From a virus, in the IMG/VR virus record IMGVR_UViG_3300036819_000091, positions 1 to 58,077 of that record: a DNA stretch of 58,077 bases. One strand, written 5' to 3'. This document shows, piece by piece, positions 44,152 through 52,996 of this stretch. How positions within the stretch are numbered: the stretch's first letter is position 1; each line of letters begins with the position of its first letter. Made by a program: the position numbers and the translations under genes. The notes beneath the pieces were generated by a model, which made no database searches, was not told where the DNA came from, and saw only the letters and a list, made by a program, of their open reading frames with translations.

Positions 44152-45745
44152 CCTACAGCCCAGCCCCGGCGAGTGGGCCGCCCGGTACTTCGAGCCTAAG
44201 CAGCGCACGTGGCCCGGCCCGGGTGCCATGGCCCGCAAGCTCGACTCCAAGACGGTCAGCAGCGCCGCCCTGGACCTGATAGACGCGGAGCTGGTGGCGC
44301 TCACCGACGACCCCGACACCGACGCCCTGATGATCTTCCTGCCGCCGCAGGAGGGCAAGTCGCAGCGGGTGTCGCGCCGGTACCCGGAGTGGCGGCTGGA
44401 GCACGACCCCAGCCTGCGCATAGCGATTGTCAGCTACATGGAGGAGCTGGCCCTGCGGTGGGGCCGCGACATCAAGCAGGACATCCGCCTCGCGCAGGGC
44501 GAGCTGCCCATCAGCATCCGGCAGGACTCCGGGGCGGCGGGCCGGTGGGAAACCCCGCAGGGCGGCGGGGTGTACTGCGTGGGCGTGGGCGGCCCGCTGT
44601 CCGGCAAGCCCGTGGACCTGCTCATCATTGACGACCCGGTAAAGGACCGGGCCGCCGCCGAGAGCGCCACCGTGCGCGACAGCACCTGGGACTGGTGGGA
44701 GTCGGTGGCGCTGGAGCGCCTCGGCCCGGGCAGCAAGGTGGTGCTGGTGATGACCCGCTGGCACGAGGACGACCTGGCGGGCCGCATCCTGTCGCGCCCC
44801 AGCCCGCTGCGGTGGCGGGTGGTGAAGATCCCCGCGATAGCCACCGGCCCCGATGACCCGCTGGGCCGCCAGCCCGGCGAGGAGCTGGTGTCGGTGCGGG
44901 GCCGCGCGCCGGGGCACTTCACCAACATGCGGGCCGGGGTCAGCCCGTACGTGTTCTCCGGGGTGTACCAGCAGGACCCCACCGCCGCAGAGGGCAATTT
45001 CTTCCGCCGGGCCGCGTTCCGGTACTGGCGGGCCGCGCCCGGCGTGCCCGGCCGCGCCGGGGTGTGGATCGACATGGAAGGCCGGCAGTTCGACCTGGCC
45101 GACCCGGCCGTGTGGCGGTTCGCCACGGTAGACGTGGCCGCCTCGACCAGCACCCGCGCTGACTTCACCGTGTGCAGCGTGTGGGCCATCGACCGCGGCG
45201 GCGACCTGGTGCTCCTCGACCGGCGCCGCCAGCACGTCGAGATGGCCGACCACTTCGCCATGGTGGCGCCGCTGCGCGCCCGGTGGGGGTTTGACATCTG
45301 CTACGTCGAGCGCCAGTTCTACTCCAAGACGCTGGTCGCTGACGCGCAGAACGCGGGCATCCCGGTGGCCCTGGTAGACGCCGACACCGACAAGGTGACC
45401 CGCGCCATTCCCGCGGCCGGGCGGGTCCACGCGGGCCGGGTGTGGTTCCCCGCGCAGACCGCCGGGTGCGAATGCGGGCACTGCCCTGACGGGGCGTGGC
45501 TGGACGAGTGGTGCGACGAGCTGGCCGCGTTCCCCACCGGCACCCACGACGACCAGGTAGACACCCTGTCGTACGCCGCGCGGATCGCCGCGGCGCACTG
45601 GCTGCCGCCTGCGCCGCCGCCCCGGCCCCGCGCCATGCCCGCCGACCTGGCCGCCATAGACGAGGCGTACTCTGCCGCGATGGGCAACGGCCACGGCCCC
45701 GGCGGCGCGCCAGAGCTCGACCTGATGAACATGCCGCTAGGCTGA
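44132..45745 (+). CDS. terL: terminase large subunit, 537 aa
   Basis: ATPase: Walker A FLPPQEGKS (69-77), Walker B DLLIIDDPV (162-170) with the catalytic acid position, and VVLVMTRWHEDDLAG, the coupling motif region common in this family. Nuclease: RFATVDVAASTSTRADFTVCSVWAI with the first Asp, then CYVERQFYSKTLV and FPTGTHDDQVDTLSYA with the last Asp pair of the RNase H-like fold. Translocates DNA into the capsid and cuts it. The only in-frame start before these motifs is TTG 44132, overlapping the previous gene by 20 bases; ATG 44228 would be 32 codons shorter. Confidence 0.92.
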   Translation: MATLGSDLQPSPGEWAARYFEPKQRTWPGPGAMARKLDSKTVSSAALDLIDAELVALTDDPDTDALMIFLPPQEGKSQRVSRRYPEWRLEHDPSLRIAIVSYMEELALRWGRDIKQDIRLAQGELPISIRQDSGAAGRWETPQGGGVYCVGVGGPLSGKPVDLLIIDDPVKDRAAAESATVRDSTWDWWESVALERLGPGSKVVLVMTRWHEDDLAGRILSRPSPLRWRVVKIPAIATGPDDPLGRQPGEELVSVRGRAPGHFTNMRAGVSPYVFSGVYQQDPTAAEGNFFRRAAFRYWRAAPGVPGRAGVWIDMEGRQFDLADPAVWRFATVDVAASTSTRADFTVCSVWAIDRGGDLVLLDRRRQHVEMADHFAMVAPLRARWGFDICYVERQFYSKTLVADAQNAGIPVALVDADTDKVTRAIPAAGRVHAGRVWFPAQTAGCECGHCPDGAWLDEWCDELAAFPTGTHDDQVDTLSYAARIAAAHWLPPAPPPRPRAMPADLAAIDEAYSAAMGNGHGPGGAPELDLMNMPLG

Positions 45746-45758
45746 CGCCGCCCCCCAT

Positions 45759-45791
45759 GGCCCGGCCTGCCACCCCCCGGCAGGCCGGGCC
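45759..45791 (+). terminator. 13-bp perfect-stem terminator after terL
   Basis: GGCCCGGCCTGCC, a 7-base loop, and the exact complement, 13 bases past the stop at 45745. The 222-base gap that follows holds TGTGTAGCAT (45839-45848), a possible -10, and GGGGGAGG before the portal gene. Confidence 0.7.
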
Positions 45792-45967
45792 GCCTGCTGC
45801 CTGCCACGGTCCACACGGGTGCAGGTGATGCCAGGGGTGTGTAGCATCCCTGCTGAGGAACGCGGACGCTGGACTGCACCGCCTCACCCGCACCGGGCGC
45901 TGGACCGGGCACTGGCCAAGCCCTACGGGGGAGGTGTCCCGTTCCCAGCGTCCGCCCGCTCCAGTCG

Positions 45968-48157
45968 GTGCCCACCGGCCCCGTTGGCGCCCCCGAGGAA
46001 ATCTGGGGCATGCCCGGCACGGGCGGCCTGCTGTCGGAGTGGGCCGAGACCGTACCGGCGCTGATGTGGCCAGAGACCATCCGCACCTACGGGCGGATGC
46101 GCCACGACCCCCGGCTCAAGGCGGTGCTGGCCGCGTACTTCCTGCCGATCCTGCGGACCACGTGGGCGGTGGACCCGGAGGGCATCTCCCGCGGCGAGGC
46201 CGTGGACCTGGTAGCCAGCGACCTCGGCCTGCCCATCCTGGGCGAGAAGGACCGCCCCGCCGCCGCCGCGGTGGAGGGCTTCAAGTGGTTTGATCACCTG
46301 CGCCTGGCCCTGCTTTCCAAGGTGTACGGGTTCTACCCGTTTGAGCGGTGGTACGACACCACCGGGCCGCTGACCCGCCTGGCCGGCGTGCAGGAGCGGC
46401 TGCCGCACACCGTGGCCAACATCCAGCTTGACGACCGCACCGGGCAGATCCTGTCTATCGAGCAGACCACGCAGACGGCGCCCATCCCCGCGCGGCGGCT
46501 GCTCTGGTACGTCAACGAGCGGGAGGGCGCCAACTGGGCGGGCGCGTCTCTGCTGCGCGAGAGCTACACCCCGTGGGTGCTCAAGCACGAGGTCATGCGG
46601 GTGCACGCCACCAGCATCCGCCGGTTCGGCATGGGGGTGCCCAACGTCGAGGCGCCGCCCGGTGCCACCCCGGCGCAGGTCACGCAGGCGCAGCAGCTAG
46701 CCGCAGGGATGCGCGTAGGCGACCAGGCCGGCGCGGGCCTGCCGCCCGGTTTCAAGCTGAACCTCACCGGGCTGACCGGCACCGTGCCCGACGCGCTGGG
46801 GTTCCTTAGCTGGCTCAATCAGGAGATGTCCGGCAGCGCGCTGGCGCAGATCATCGAGCTGGGCACCACCAGCTACGGGCCGCGCGCGCTGGGCGAGACG
46901 TTCCTGGACCTGTTCCTGCTGGCGCTCCAGTCCAGCGCAGACGCCATAGGCGACAACGCCACCTACGGCGAGCCGGGCATGCCGGGCCTGGCCAAAGACC
47001 TGGTAGAGCTGAACTGGGGCGAAGGCGAGCCGGTGCCCCGCATCGTGGCCACCGACGTGGGCGACCGCCACGAGATCACCGCGATAGCGCTGGCCGAGAT
47101 GGTCAAGGCGGGGGTGCTCCAGCCGGACGAGTCGCTGGACCAGTTCATCCGCGAGGCGTGGGGCCTGCCGAAGCGCACCGGGCCGTTCACGCCCACGGTC
47201 ACGCTGCCCGCCCCGGCGCCCACCGCACCCGAGCGGGCACCCGCCGGCGGTGCCCCCGCTGAGCCGGGCACGCCGGCGCCGGCAGCTAAGCCAGCGGCGG
47301 CGTCCGTGCTCCCGGCGCGGCCCGCCCGGGCGGCCCGGCGGCAGCGGCTGTGGCCGTTCCGTGCGGCGCCCCCGGCGGGGCTGCGCCGCAACCTCACCCG
47401 GGTGGAAGCCGCCGCCCAGTACGACCCGCTGACCGTGCAGGCGCAGTGGACGCAGGCCCTGGACCGGCTGCTGACCGCGTGGGAGCCGGTACGCGCCGCG
47501 CAGGCCAAGGCCCTGGCCGACCAGGTAGAGGCCGCCGTGGCCGGCGGGAAGATCGACCGGCTGGCCGGCCTGGCCGCCGACCCCGCAGACGGCACCGCCC
47601 TGCTGGCCGAGGCCATGGGCGCCCTGGCCGACGCCGCCGCGCAGACCATGATCCGCGAGGCGTACCGGCAGGCCGTGGACATCCCCCCCGACCTGGTGAA
47701 GATCAGTGACGCGCGGCTGGGGAAGGTCGCGGCGGCGCGGTCGCGGCTGGTCGCGGCGGGCCTGGCGCAGCAGGCGGGCACCAAGGCCATGCAGGTAACC
47801 GCGTCTGCCGCCGACGACGCCCGGCAGGCCGGCGAGCAGGTGGGGGTGTTCCTGGCGCAGCTCAGCCAGGCGCAGCTCAAGGACCAGCTCGGCGCGGCGC
47901 TGTCCACGGCGCAGAACGCGGGCCGCATGGCGGTGCTGGCCGCCGCACCAGAGTCTGCGGGCACCGCGGTGTACGTCGCCAGCGAAGTGCTCGACATCAA
48001 CACCTGCCCGCCGTGCCAGGCCATAGACGAGCACCAGTTCGGTGACCTGGCCGAGGCGCAGGCCGCCTACGTGAACGGCGGCTACCTCGACTGCGAGGGG
48101 TTCCTGCGGTGCCGGGGCACCGTCGCCGCGGTGTGGGGCGGGGTGACCCTGACGTGA
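45968..48157 (+). CDS. portal protein fused to MuF-like head morphogenesis domain, 729 aa
   Basis: Residues 1-400 are a portal of the Mu gp29-like (DUF935) type: PALMWPETIRTYGRMRHDPRLKAVLAAYFLPILRTTWAV, FDHLRLALLSKVYGFYPFERWY, LLWYVNEREGANWAGASLLRESYTPW, and TSYGPRALGETFLDLFLLALQSSADAI. After a Pro/Ala linker (about 405-460) comes a helical stretch and, at residues 660-725, DINTCPPCQAIDEHQFGDLAEAQAAYVNGGYLDCEGFLRCRG, the zinc-like MuF C-terminal core. Portal and MuF are usually separate genes. GTG 45968 is the best start but the GGGGGAGG site is 30 bases away, so the N-terminus is uncertain. Confidence 0.85.
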   Translation: MPTGPVGAPEEIWGMPGTGGLLSEWAETVPALMWPETIRTYGRMRHDPRLKAVLAAYFLPILRTTWAVDPEGISRGEAVDLVASDLGLPILGEKDRPAAAAVEGFKWFDHLRLALLSKVYGFYPFERWYDTTGPLTRLAGVQERLPHTVANIQLDDRTGQILSIEQTTQTAPIPARRLLWYVNEREGANWAGASLLRESYTPWVLKHEVMRVHATSIRRFGMGVPNVEAPPGATPAQVTQAQQLAAGMRVGDQAGAGLPPGFKLNLTGLTGTVPDALGFLSWLNQEMSGSALAQIIELGTTSYGPRALGETFLDLFLLALQSSADAIGDNATYGEPGMPGLAKDLVELNWGEGEPVPRIVATDVGDRHEITAIALAEMVKAGVLQPDESLDQFIREAWGLPKRTGPFTPTVTLPAPAPTAPERAPAGGAPAEPGTPAPAAKPAAASVLPARPARAARRQRLWPFRAAPPAGLRRNLTRVEAAAQYDPLTVQAQWTQALDRLLTAWEPVRAAQAKALADQVEAAVAGGKIDRLAGLAADPADGTALLAEAMGALADAAAQTMIREAYRQAVDIPPDLVKISDARLGKVAAARSRLVAAGLAQQAGTKAMQVTASAADDARQAGEQVGVFLAQLSQAQLKDQLGAALSTAQNAGRMAVLAAAPESAGTAVYVASEVLDINTCPPCQAIDEHQFGDLAEAQAAYVNGGYLDCEGFLRCRGTVAAVWGGVTLT

Positions 48158-50274
48158 GCTATCACGTGGCCAAGCACGGCGACTGTCCCGCAGGCACCCC
48201 GCACGGCGTCATAGACGACACCACCGGCAAGCCGGTTAGCTGCCACGCCAGCCACCAGGCCGCCCACGACACCATGCAGTCGCTGCCCGAGCTGACCGAG
48301 GTCATACCGGGGGTGGGCACCATACCGGCCACCGCCCGTGCCGCCGCAGACGCGCCGGAAGAGGCCCCGGCAGGCCCGGTGCTGCCCGCGCTGGCCACCG
48401 TCCCGCAGGTCGATATCGTCGCCGCGGGGCAGTGGAACCTGTCCACCGGCCCGGCCACGTTCACCAAGGCAGACCTGGCCGCCGCGGTAGAGGCCAGCCG
48501 GTGCCCGGCCGTTGGCGCCCCGGTGATCAAGCTGGGGCACGTAGACACCCGGTTCGACGGCGAGCCCGCCGTGGGCCGGGTGCAGGGCATGGCCCTGTCA
48601 ACGCAGGGCAACAAGATCACCGCGGACCTGGCCGGGCTGCCCGGGTGGCTGCCCGCCGTGCTGCCCAGCGCGTACCCCAGCCGGTCGATAGAGGGCTCGT
48701 GGGACGTGAAGTGCTCGATCGGGCACGTGCACCCGTTCGTCATCTCGGCGCTGGCGCTGCTGGGCGTGGTCGCGCCGGGCGTGGGGGTGCTGGGGTCCAT
48801 CAACGACGTGGCCGAGCTGTACGGCATGGCACCCGCGCCGGCCGTGGCTGCTGCCGCCTGGAAACTCACACTGGGAGGAGCGCCGATGAACGGCGTTGCA
48901 ATGGCCGCAGGGGTCACCACCGAAGACGTGCGCCGCGCCTACTACGAGCAGCACACCACCCCGTACTCCTACTGGATCACCGAGATGCAGGTGGACCCGC
49001 CGCAGCTCATCGTCTGCGACGACGCGCAGGCCAAGGTGTACCGGGTGCCGGTCACCATCACGGACGGGGCGGTCACGTTCGGGGCGGCGCAGGAAGTCGT
49101 GGTCGAGTACATGGACGTGGCCAGCGAGGCCGCCGCCGCGGCCCGCGCGGCCCTGGCCCACGGCGGCGCCGGCCGGGTGGCGTTCGCGTCGGCGGCGGCC
49201 AGCAGGGCCGGGGTGGCGGCGGCGTGGTCCGGCCCTGCCGCGGTGAAGAACCTCGGCGATGACCCCAGCACGTCGGCGCTCAAGAAGCTGTTCGCGCTGC
49301 CCGGCGACACCAAGTCGGACAGCAAGCTGCCCCACCACGACGTGTCCGCTGACGGCACCGTGGGCGCCGCCAACGTAGACGGGTGCACCGCGGCGATAGG
49401 TGCCCTGAACGGCGGCCGGGGCGGCGTCGCGGGCCTGTCCGCTGACGACAAGTCCGCGGCGTACAGCCACCTGGCGGCGCACATCAAGGCCGCCGGCGGT
49501 GACCCGCCAGAGCTCAAGGCCGCCGGCCCGGAGCACCAGGACCCGGAGCCGCCCGCCGACCCTGACGCTGCCGCCGCGGCGCACGGCCCGTACAACGGCA
49601 CCCACAGCCACGCGCACCCGGCCAACGGCAGCCAGGGCGACGACATGACGCACACCCACGAGCACTCCCACTCCGGGGATGCCGTGCACACCCATGACCA
49701 CGCGCCGGCAGCAGCCGCCGCGAAGCCGCCAACCACGACGGAAGGGGCACCAACGGTGGACTTCACCGAGGACCAGCTCGCGGCCATGCGCACGCGGCTG
49801 GGCATCAAGGACGGGGAGGAGCTGACCGCAGAGCAGATCGCGGCCGCTTTCGTCCCGCCCGCCAGCGGCGAGGACCCGCTGGCCATCCCGGAAGGGGCCG
49901 GCGTCGTGATGGTAGACGCCAGCATCCTGACCGGCCTTCAGGAGCGCGCCGCCCGCGGCGAGGACGCCAGCAAGCAGCTCCGCAACCGGCAGCGCGATGA
50001 CGTGCTGGGCTCTGCCATCCGTGACGGCAAGTTCCCCCGTGCCCGGCTGGAGCACTACCAGCGGATGTGGTCCTCCGACCCGGAGGGCACCCGCCGCACG
50101 GTAGACGCCCTGGCCAAGGGCCTGGTCCCGGTGGACGGCCCGCTGGGCCACCACGGGGTGGACCCGGACATGCCGGGGACCTTCGAGGAGCAGCAGGCGT
50201 ACGGCAGCCTCTACCCGGAGGACATCGCCGCGGCCAAGGCTGCCCGTGACCGCGGGGCGGTGACCCGTGGCTGA
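48154..50274 (+). CDS. Mu gpI-like prohead protease/scaffold fusion, 706 aa
   Basis: Residues 90-210 are the protease: VDIVAAGQWNLSTGPATFTKADLAAAVEAS, PVIKLGHVDTRFDGEPAVGRVQGMAL, and LPSAYPSRSIEGSWDVKC, matching Mu-type head maturation proteases (GH, then P-S-E pattern). Residues 370-460 carry a KLPHHDVSADGTVGAANVDGCTAAIGALNGG domain often inserted in these proteins. Residues 480-540 are His/Glu-rich (HSHAHPANGS; THTHEHSHSG). Residues 550-706 (EDQLAAMRTRLGIKDGEELTAEQIAAAF; ASKQLRNRQRDDVLGSAIRDGKF) are helical, typical of scaffold. It should guide assembly then cleave it. GTGA overlap with the portal gene. Confidence 0.82.
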   Translation: MSYHVAKHGDCPAGTPHGVIDDTTGKPVSCHASHQAAHDTMQSLPELTEVIPGVGTIPATARAAADAPEEAPAGPVLPALATVPQVDIVAAGQWNLSTGPATFTKADLAAAVEASRCPAVGAPVIKLGHVDTRFDGEPAVGRVQGMALSTQGNKITADLAGLPGWLPAVLPSAYPSRSIEGSWDVKCSIGHVHPFVISALALLGVVAPGVGVLGSINDVAELYGMAPAPAVAAAAWKLTLGGAPMNGVAMAAGVTTEDVRRAYYEQHTTPYSYWITEMQVDPPQLIVCDDAQAKVYRVPVTITDGAVTFGAAQEVVVEYMDVASEAAAAARAALAHGGAGRVAFASAAASRAGVAAAWSGPAAVKNLGDDPSTSALKKLFALPGDTKSDSKLPHHDVSADGTVGAANVDGCTAAIGALNGGRGGVAGLSADDKSAAYSHLAAHIKAAGGDPPELKAAGPEHQDPEPPADPDAAAAAHGPYNGTHSHAHPANGSQGDDMTHTHEHSHSGDAVHTHDHAPAAAAAKPPTTTEGAPTVDFTEDQLAAMRTRLGIKDGEELTAEQIAAAFVPPASGEDPLAIPEGAGVVMVDASILTGLQERAARGEDASKQLRNRQRDDVLGSAIRDGKFPRARLEHYQRMWSSDPEGTRRTVDALAKGLVPVDGPLGHHGVDPDMPGTFEEQQAYGSLYPEDIAAAKAARDRGAVTRG

Positions 50275-50647
50275 CTACACCCCCGTTTACGGGAAGCCGC
50301 AGTCTCTCACCTACACGGCGGGGGCGGCCATCACTGGCGGCCAGCTCCTGTACTTCTCGGCCGCTGACACCGTGTCGCCTGGCACTGCGTCGGCGACGGG
50401 CGGGTTCGCCGGGGTGGCCGGGCACGACGCCGCCAGCGGCGCGCAGATCACGGTGCTGGCCGGCGCGGGCCTGGTCCACGAGACCCCCGCCGGGACTGCC
50501 GTCACTGCGGGGGCGCCGGTGTACATGGGCGCCGCCGGGGTGGTGTCGGTGACGCAGGGCACGGTGCAGGCCGCCAACCTGGTGGGCTACGCGGTGCGGG
50601 CGCTGGCCGGCGCGGGCACGCTCCGCTGGAAGTCGTCGGTCGGCTGA
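50267..50647 (+). CDS. head decoration protein (DUF2190-like), 126 aa
   Basis: GTG 50267 overlaps the protease stop. PQSLTYTAGAAITGGQLLYFSAADTVSPGTASATGGFAGVAGHDAASGAQITVLAGAGLVHETPAGTAVTAGAPVYMG: the G-G-LL, AGVA-HDA and TVTAG-PVY strings are typical of DUF2190 proteins that stud the capsid. A paralogue follows. Confidence 0.75.
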   Translation: MADYTPVYGKPQSLTYTAGAAITGGQLLYFSAADTVSPGTASATGGFAGVAGHDAASGAQITVLAGAGLVHETPAGTAVTAGAPVYMGAAGVVSVTQGTVQAANLVGYAVRALAGAGTLRWKSSVG

Positions 50648-50651
50648 AACC

Positions 50652-51092
50652 ATGACCGACTACGCCCCGGTATTCCTGCCCGGCACCGTCATCACGGTGG
50701 TGGCGGCGGGCACCATCACGGGCGGCGACCCGCTGGAGGTAGCCGCCTCCGGGACGGTGCAGAAATGCGCCGCCGCGGGGTCGGCCAAGTACGTGGGCAT
50801 CGCGCTGGAGGACGCGGTGGCAGGCAACCGGCTGACCATGGCCGCCAACAAGCCCGTGTTCGACGGGATCGCTGAGGGCACCGTCACCGCCGGGGACCAG
50901 GTATGCGCGTCGGCGGTGGCCGGCAAGCAGGTCAAGTCGGTGCCGGTGTCCGCGGTGAACCTCGGCGCCACCTACGACCAGACCGGTTCCGACGCCGCGC
51001 TGAACGCGGGCCTGGCGGCCATCCGGTCTGTGATCGGCGTGGCCATGTCCACCGCTTCCGACAACACCACCGTCCGGTGGATGCAGAGGTAA
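50652..51092 (+). CDS. head decoration protein, second copy (DUF2190-like), 146 aa
   Basis: APVFLPGTVITVVAAGTITGGDPLEVAASGTVQKCAAAGSAKYVGIALEDAVAGNRLTMAANKPVFDGIAEGTVTAGDQVCAS shares the strand order of the preceding gene (ITGG, VGIALEDA, VTAGDQV) with a longer C-terminal part. Probably a diverged duplicate. ATG 50652 is 4 bases after the previous stop. Confidence 0.75.
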   Translation: MTDYAPVFLPGTVITVVAAGTITGGDPLEVAASGTVQKCAAAGSAKYVGIALEDAVAGNRLTMAANKPVFDGIAEGTVTAGDQVCASAVAGKQVKSVPVSAVNLGATYDQTGSDAALNAGLAAIRSVIGVAMSTASDNTTVRWMQR

Positions 51093-51104
51093 GGAGAGGG
51101 ATAC

Positions 51105-51359
51105 ATGGCCAGCGGTGACACGGTTCTCAGCGCCGATGTGGCGGTGGAAATGGACCAGATCCAGACAGGGTGGGCTGCCGGTGTGGCCGCCGGTCCTGCC
51201 TACCGCGTGGTGCTCCTGGCCGTCACCGACCCGGTAGACGGCGACAGCAACCCGGTACCTCTGTCCACCATCCAGGCGAACGGATCTGCGGCTACCCCGG
51301 CTGCCACGTTCGCGCTGGACCCGACCAAGCAGTACACGCTGACGATCAAGGAAGCGTAG
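51105..51359 (+). CDS. small structural protein, 84 aa
   Basis: DTVLSADVAVEMDQIQTGWAAGVAAGPAYRVVLLAVTDPVDGDSNPVPLSTIQANG: beta-rich, in the capsid cluster; no named family. AGGAGAGGG just before ATG 51105. Confidence 0.6.
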   Translation: MASGDTVLSADVAVEMDQIQTGWAAGVAAGPAYRVVLLAVTDPVDGDSNPVPLSTIQANGSAATPAATFALDPTKQYTLTIKEA

Positions 51360-51363
51360 CCAA

Positions 51364-51386
51364 CAGCCAGGCAGCCGCCCTGGCTG
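51364..51386 (+). promoter_or_regulatory. 8-bp hairpin just upstream of the major capsid gene
   Basis: CAGCCAGG / CCTGGCTG, 5 bases after the previous stop and 44 bases before the capsid start. Could partly terminate or, more likely, stabilise the capsid message. Confidence 0.4.
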
Positions 51387-51429
51387 CACAGCCCGCAAGG
51401 GCCGGCAAACCGAAAGAGAGGATGCGGAC

Positions 51430-52374
51430 ATGCCGCACATTTACCCCCCGGCGCCGCCGACCCTGAGCGGCGACATCCTGACCATCAGCCGGTTCCTGAA
51501 CGCGCCCGCCCTGGTGCAGCGCCGCCTGCGGACCATCGCGGAGGCCCGGTTCCTGGCCGACTCGATCCTGACGGGCCGGTACGAGACCACGGGCGGCGCG
51601 CTGCTCTACGAGCAGACCGAATCGATCTACACCGCCAAGGCCCCGGAGGCCGTCAACGCGGGCGCAGAGTACCCGCGCTCCCCGGCTGCGCCCGGCCCGG
51701 CCGCGCTGGCGGGCATCACCAAGTGGGGCCAGGACGTGCCCGTGACCGACGAGCACATTCACCGGTACGGGCGGCGGGCGCTCGACATTGCCCTGCTCAA
51801 GATCACTAACTTCCTGGTCAAGCAGGTGGACACCACCGCCATGACCCTCATCGGCGCGGCGGTGCCCGCAGGCAACCAGATCACGCAGGTCGCTAGCTGG
51901 GCCACCCCGGCCAGCTCCAACATCCTGCTCGACCTGATGACCGCGGCAGCCAAGATCGCCAGCTACGACCAGGGGTACGAGGCCGACACCATCATCACCA
52001 CCGACCTTGGCTACGCCCGCATCGTGGCCGACCGGAACATCATCGCGGGCCTGTCCCGCGAGGACGGCACCGTGGTGCCCACGGCCAGCGGGTCGATCCA
52101 GTCCATCGCGGGCATGCGGGTGCTGCCCACGAACAACATCCCGGGGCTGTCGTCGTTCTTCGCGTTCGTGTGCGACAGCAGCATGCTGGGCGGCCTGGCG
52201 TACGAGCGGCTGGAGTCCCCCGAGTACAGCGGTGACCCGGCCAACGGCGTGGAGTCCTGGTCGCGGCGCGACCCCGCGGCGAACGACCAGTGGCTGATCC
52301 GCGGGCGCCGCCCGGTGGTCCCGGTGATCCAGGAGCCCAACGCCATCGCCGCCATCAGCGGCACCACCGGCTGA
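51430..52374 (+). CDS. major capsid protein (HK97 fold), 314 aa
   Basis: Position (after protease, scaffold and decoration) and sequence agree: ISRFLNAPALVQRRLRTIAEARFLADSILTG, TKWGQDVPVTDEHIHRYGRRALDIALLKITNFLVKQVD (spine helix), AKIASYDQGYEADTIITTDLGYARIVAD, and RVLPTNNIPGLSSFFAFVCDSSMLGGLAYERL (P-domain and A-domain strands), ending WLIRGRRPVVPVIQEPNAI. Forms the shell. ATG 51430 follows AGAGAGGAT. Confidence 0.9.
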   Translation: MPHIYPPAPPTLSGDILTISRFLNAPALVQRRLRTIAEARFLADSILTGRYETTGGALLYEQTESIYTAKAPEAVNAGAEYPRSPAAPGPAALAGITKWGQDVPVTDEHIHRYGRRALDIALLKITNFLVKQVDTTAMTLIGAAVPAGNQITQVASWATPASSNILLDLMTAAAKIASYDQGYEADTIITTDLGYARIVADRNIIAGLSREDGTVVPTASGSIQSIAGMRVLPTNNIPGLSSFFAFVCDSSMLGGLAYERLESPEYSGDPANGVESWSRRDPAANDQWLIRGRRPVVPVIQEPNAIAAISGTTG

Positions 52375-52432
52375 CCCCGCCCGGGGCAGGCCAGCACCAG
52401 CAGCGCGAGGACACGCGAGAGAGGGCAGAGAC

Positions 52433-52987
52433 ATGGCCACGATGGATCAGGTGGTGTGGAGCAACTGCAACGTGATGGTGGACGGCGAGCACACGTCGTT
52501 CACGCGCGGGCAGCTTCTCCCCGCCGCCGCCAGCCAGGACGAGCTTGACCAGCGCACCCTGCTGCGGCTGGGCGGGGCGCTGCGCACGGTGGAGGTGGTG
52601 TACACCGCGGAGGAGCTGGCCGAGCAGGCGCAGCAGCGCGGCGAGGCCACCGCCGCGCGTGACGCCGCCTACGACGTGGACCCCACCCTGCCCAGCGGGC
52701 AGCAGATGCCCGGCACCATGGAGCCGGGCCGGCCCACCCTGATGGAGCCCAGCGGCAGCCCGGTGGTGCTGGGCACCGAAGATGACCGGAAGGCCGCGCA
52801 GCGCAGCTCGCGGAGCCGGCCGGGCAGCAAGCCCGCCGACCCCCCCGACAAGGACCCCGGCGCTGCTGCCGCGCGGGCCGGGGGCGTGGGCACCAGCTCC
52901 GGTGCCACCGGGGCCGGCGACGGCAAGGGCACCGGCAGCCCCGACGCCGGCAACTCTGGCAGCGCCAAGCCAGCCGGCAGCAAGTAG
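52433..52987 (+). CDS. hypothetical head protein with disordered tail, 184 aa
   Basis: First 70 residues folded (VWSNCNVMVDGEHTSFTRGQLLPAAASQDELDQRTLLRLGGALRTVEVVY), then a long Pro/Gly/Ala/Ser tail (DPGAAAARAGGVGTSSGATG). ATG 52433 with GAGAGAGGG. Likely a connector-associated or head protein by position. Confidence 0.65.
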   Translation: MATMDQVVWSNCNVMVDGEHTSFTRGQLLPAAASQDELDQRTLLRLGGALRTVEVVYTAEELAEQAQQRGEATAARDAAYDVDPTLPSGQQMPGTMEPGRPTLMEPSGSPVVLGTEDDRKAAQRSSRSRPGSKPADPPDKDPGAAAARAGGVGTSSGATGAGDGKGTGSPDAGNSGSAKPAGSK

Positions 52988-52996
52988 GCGCCTGGC

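Noticed and set aside
45934-46293. Plus-strand frame starting closer to GGGGGAGG than the portal start
   Set aside because: It reads as an Arg/Pro shadow of the portal gene and has no domain; the portal frame is unambiguous.
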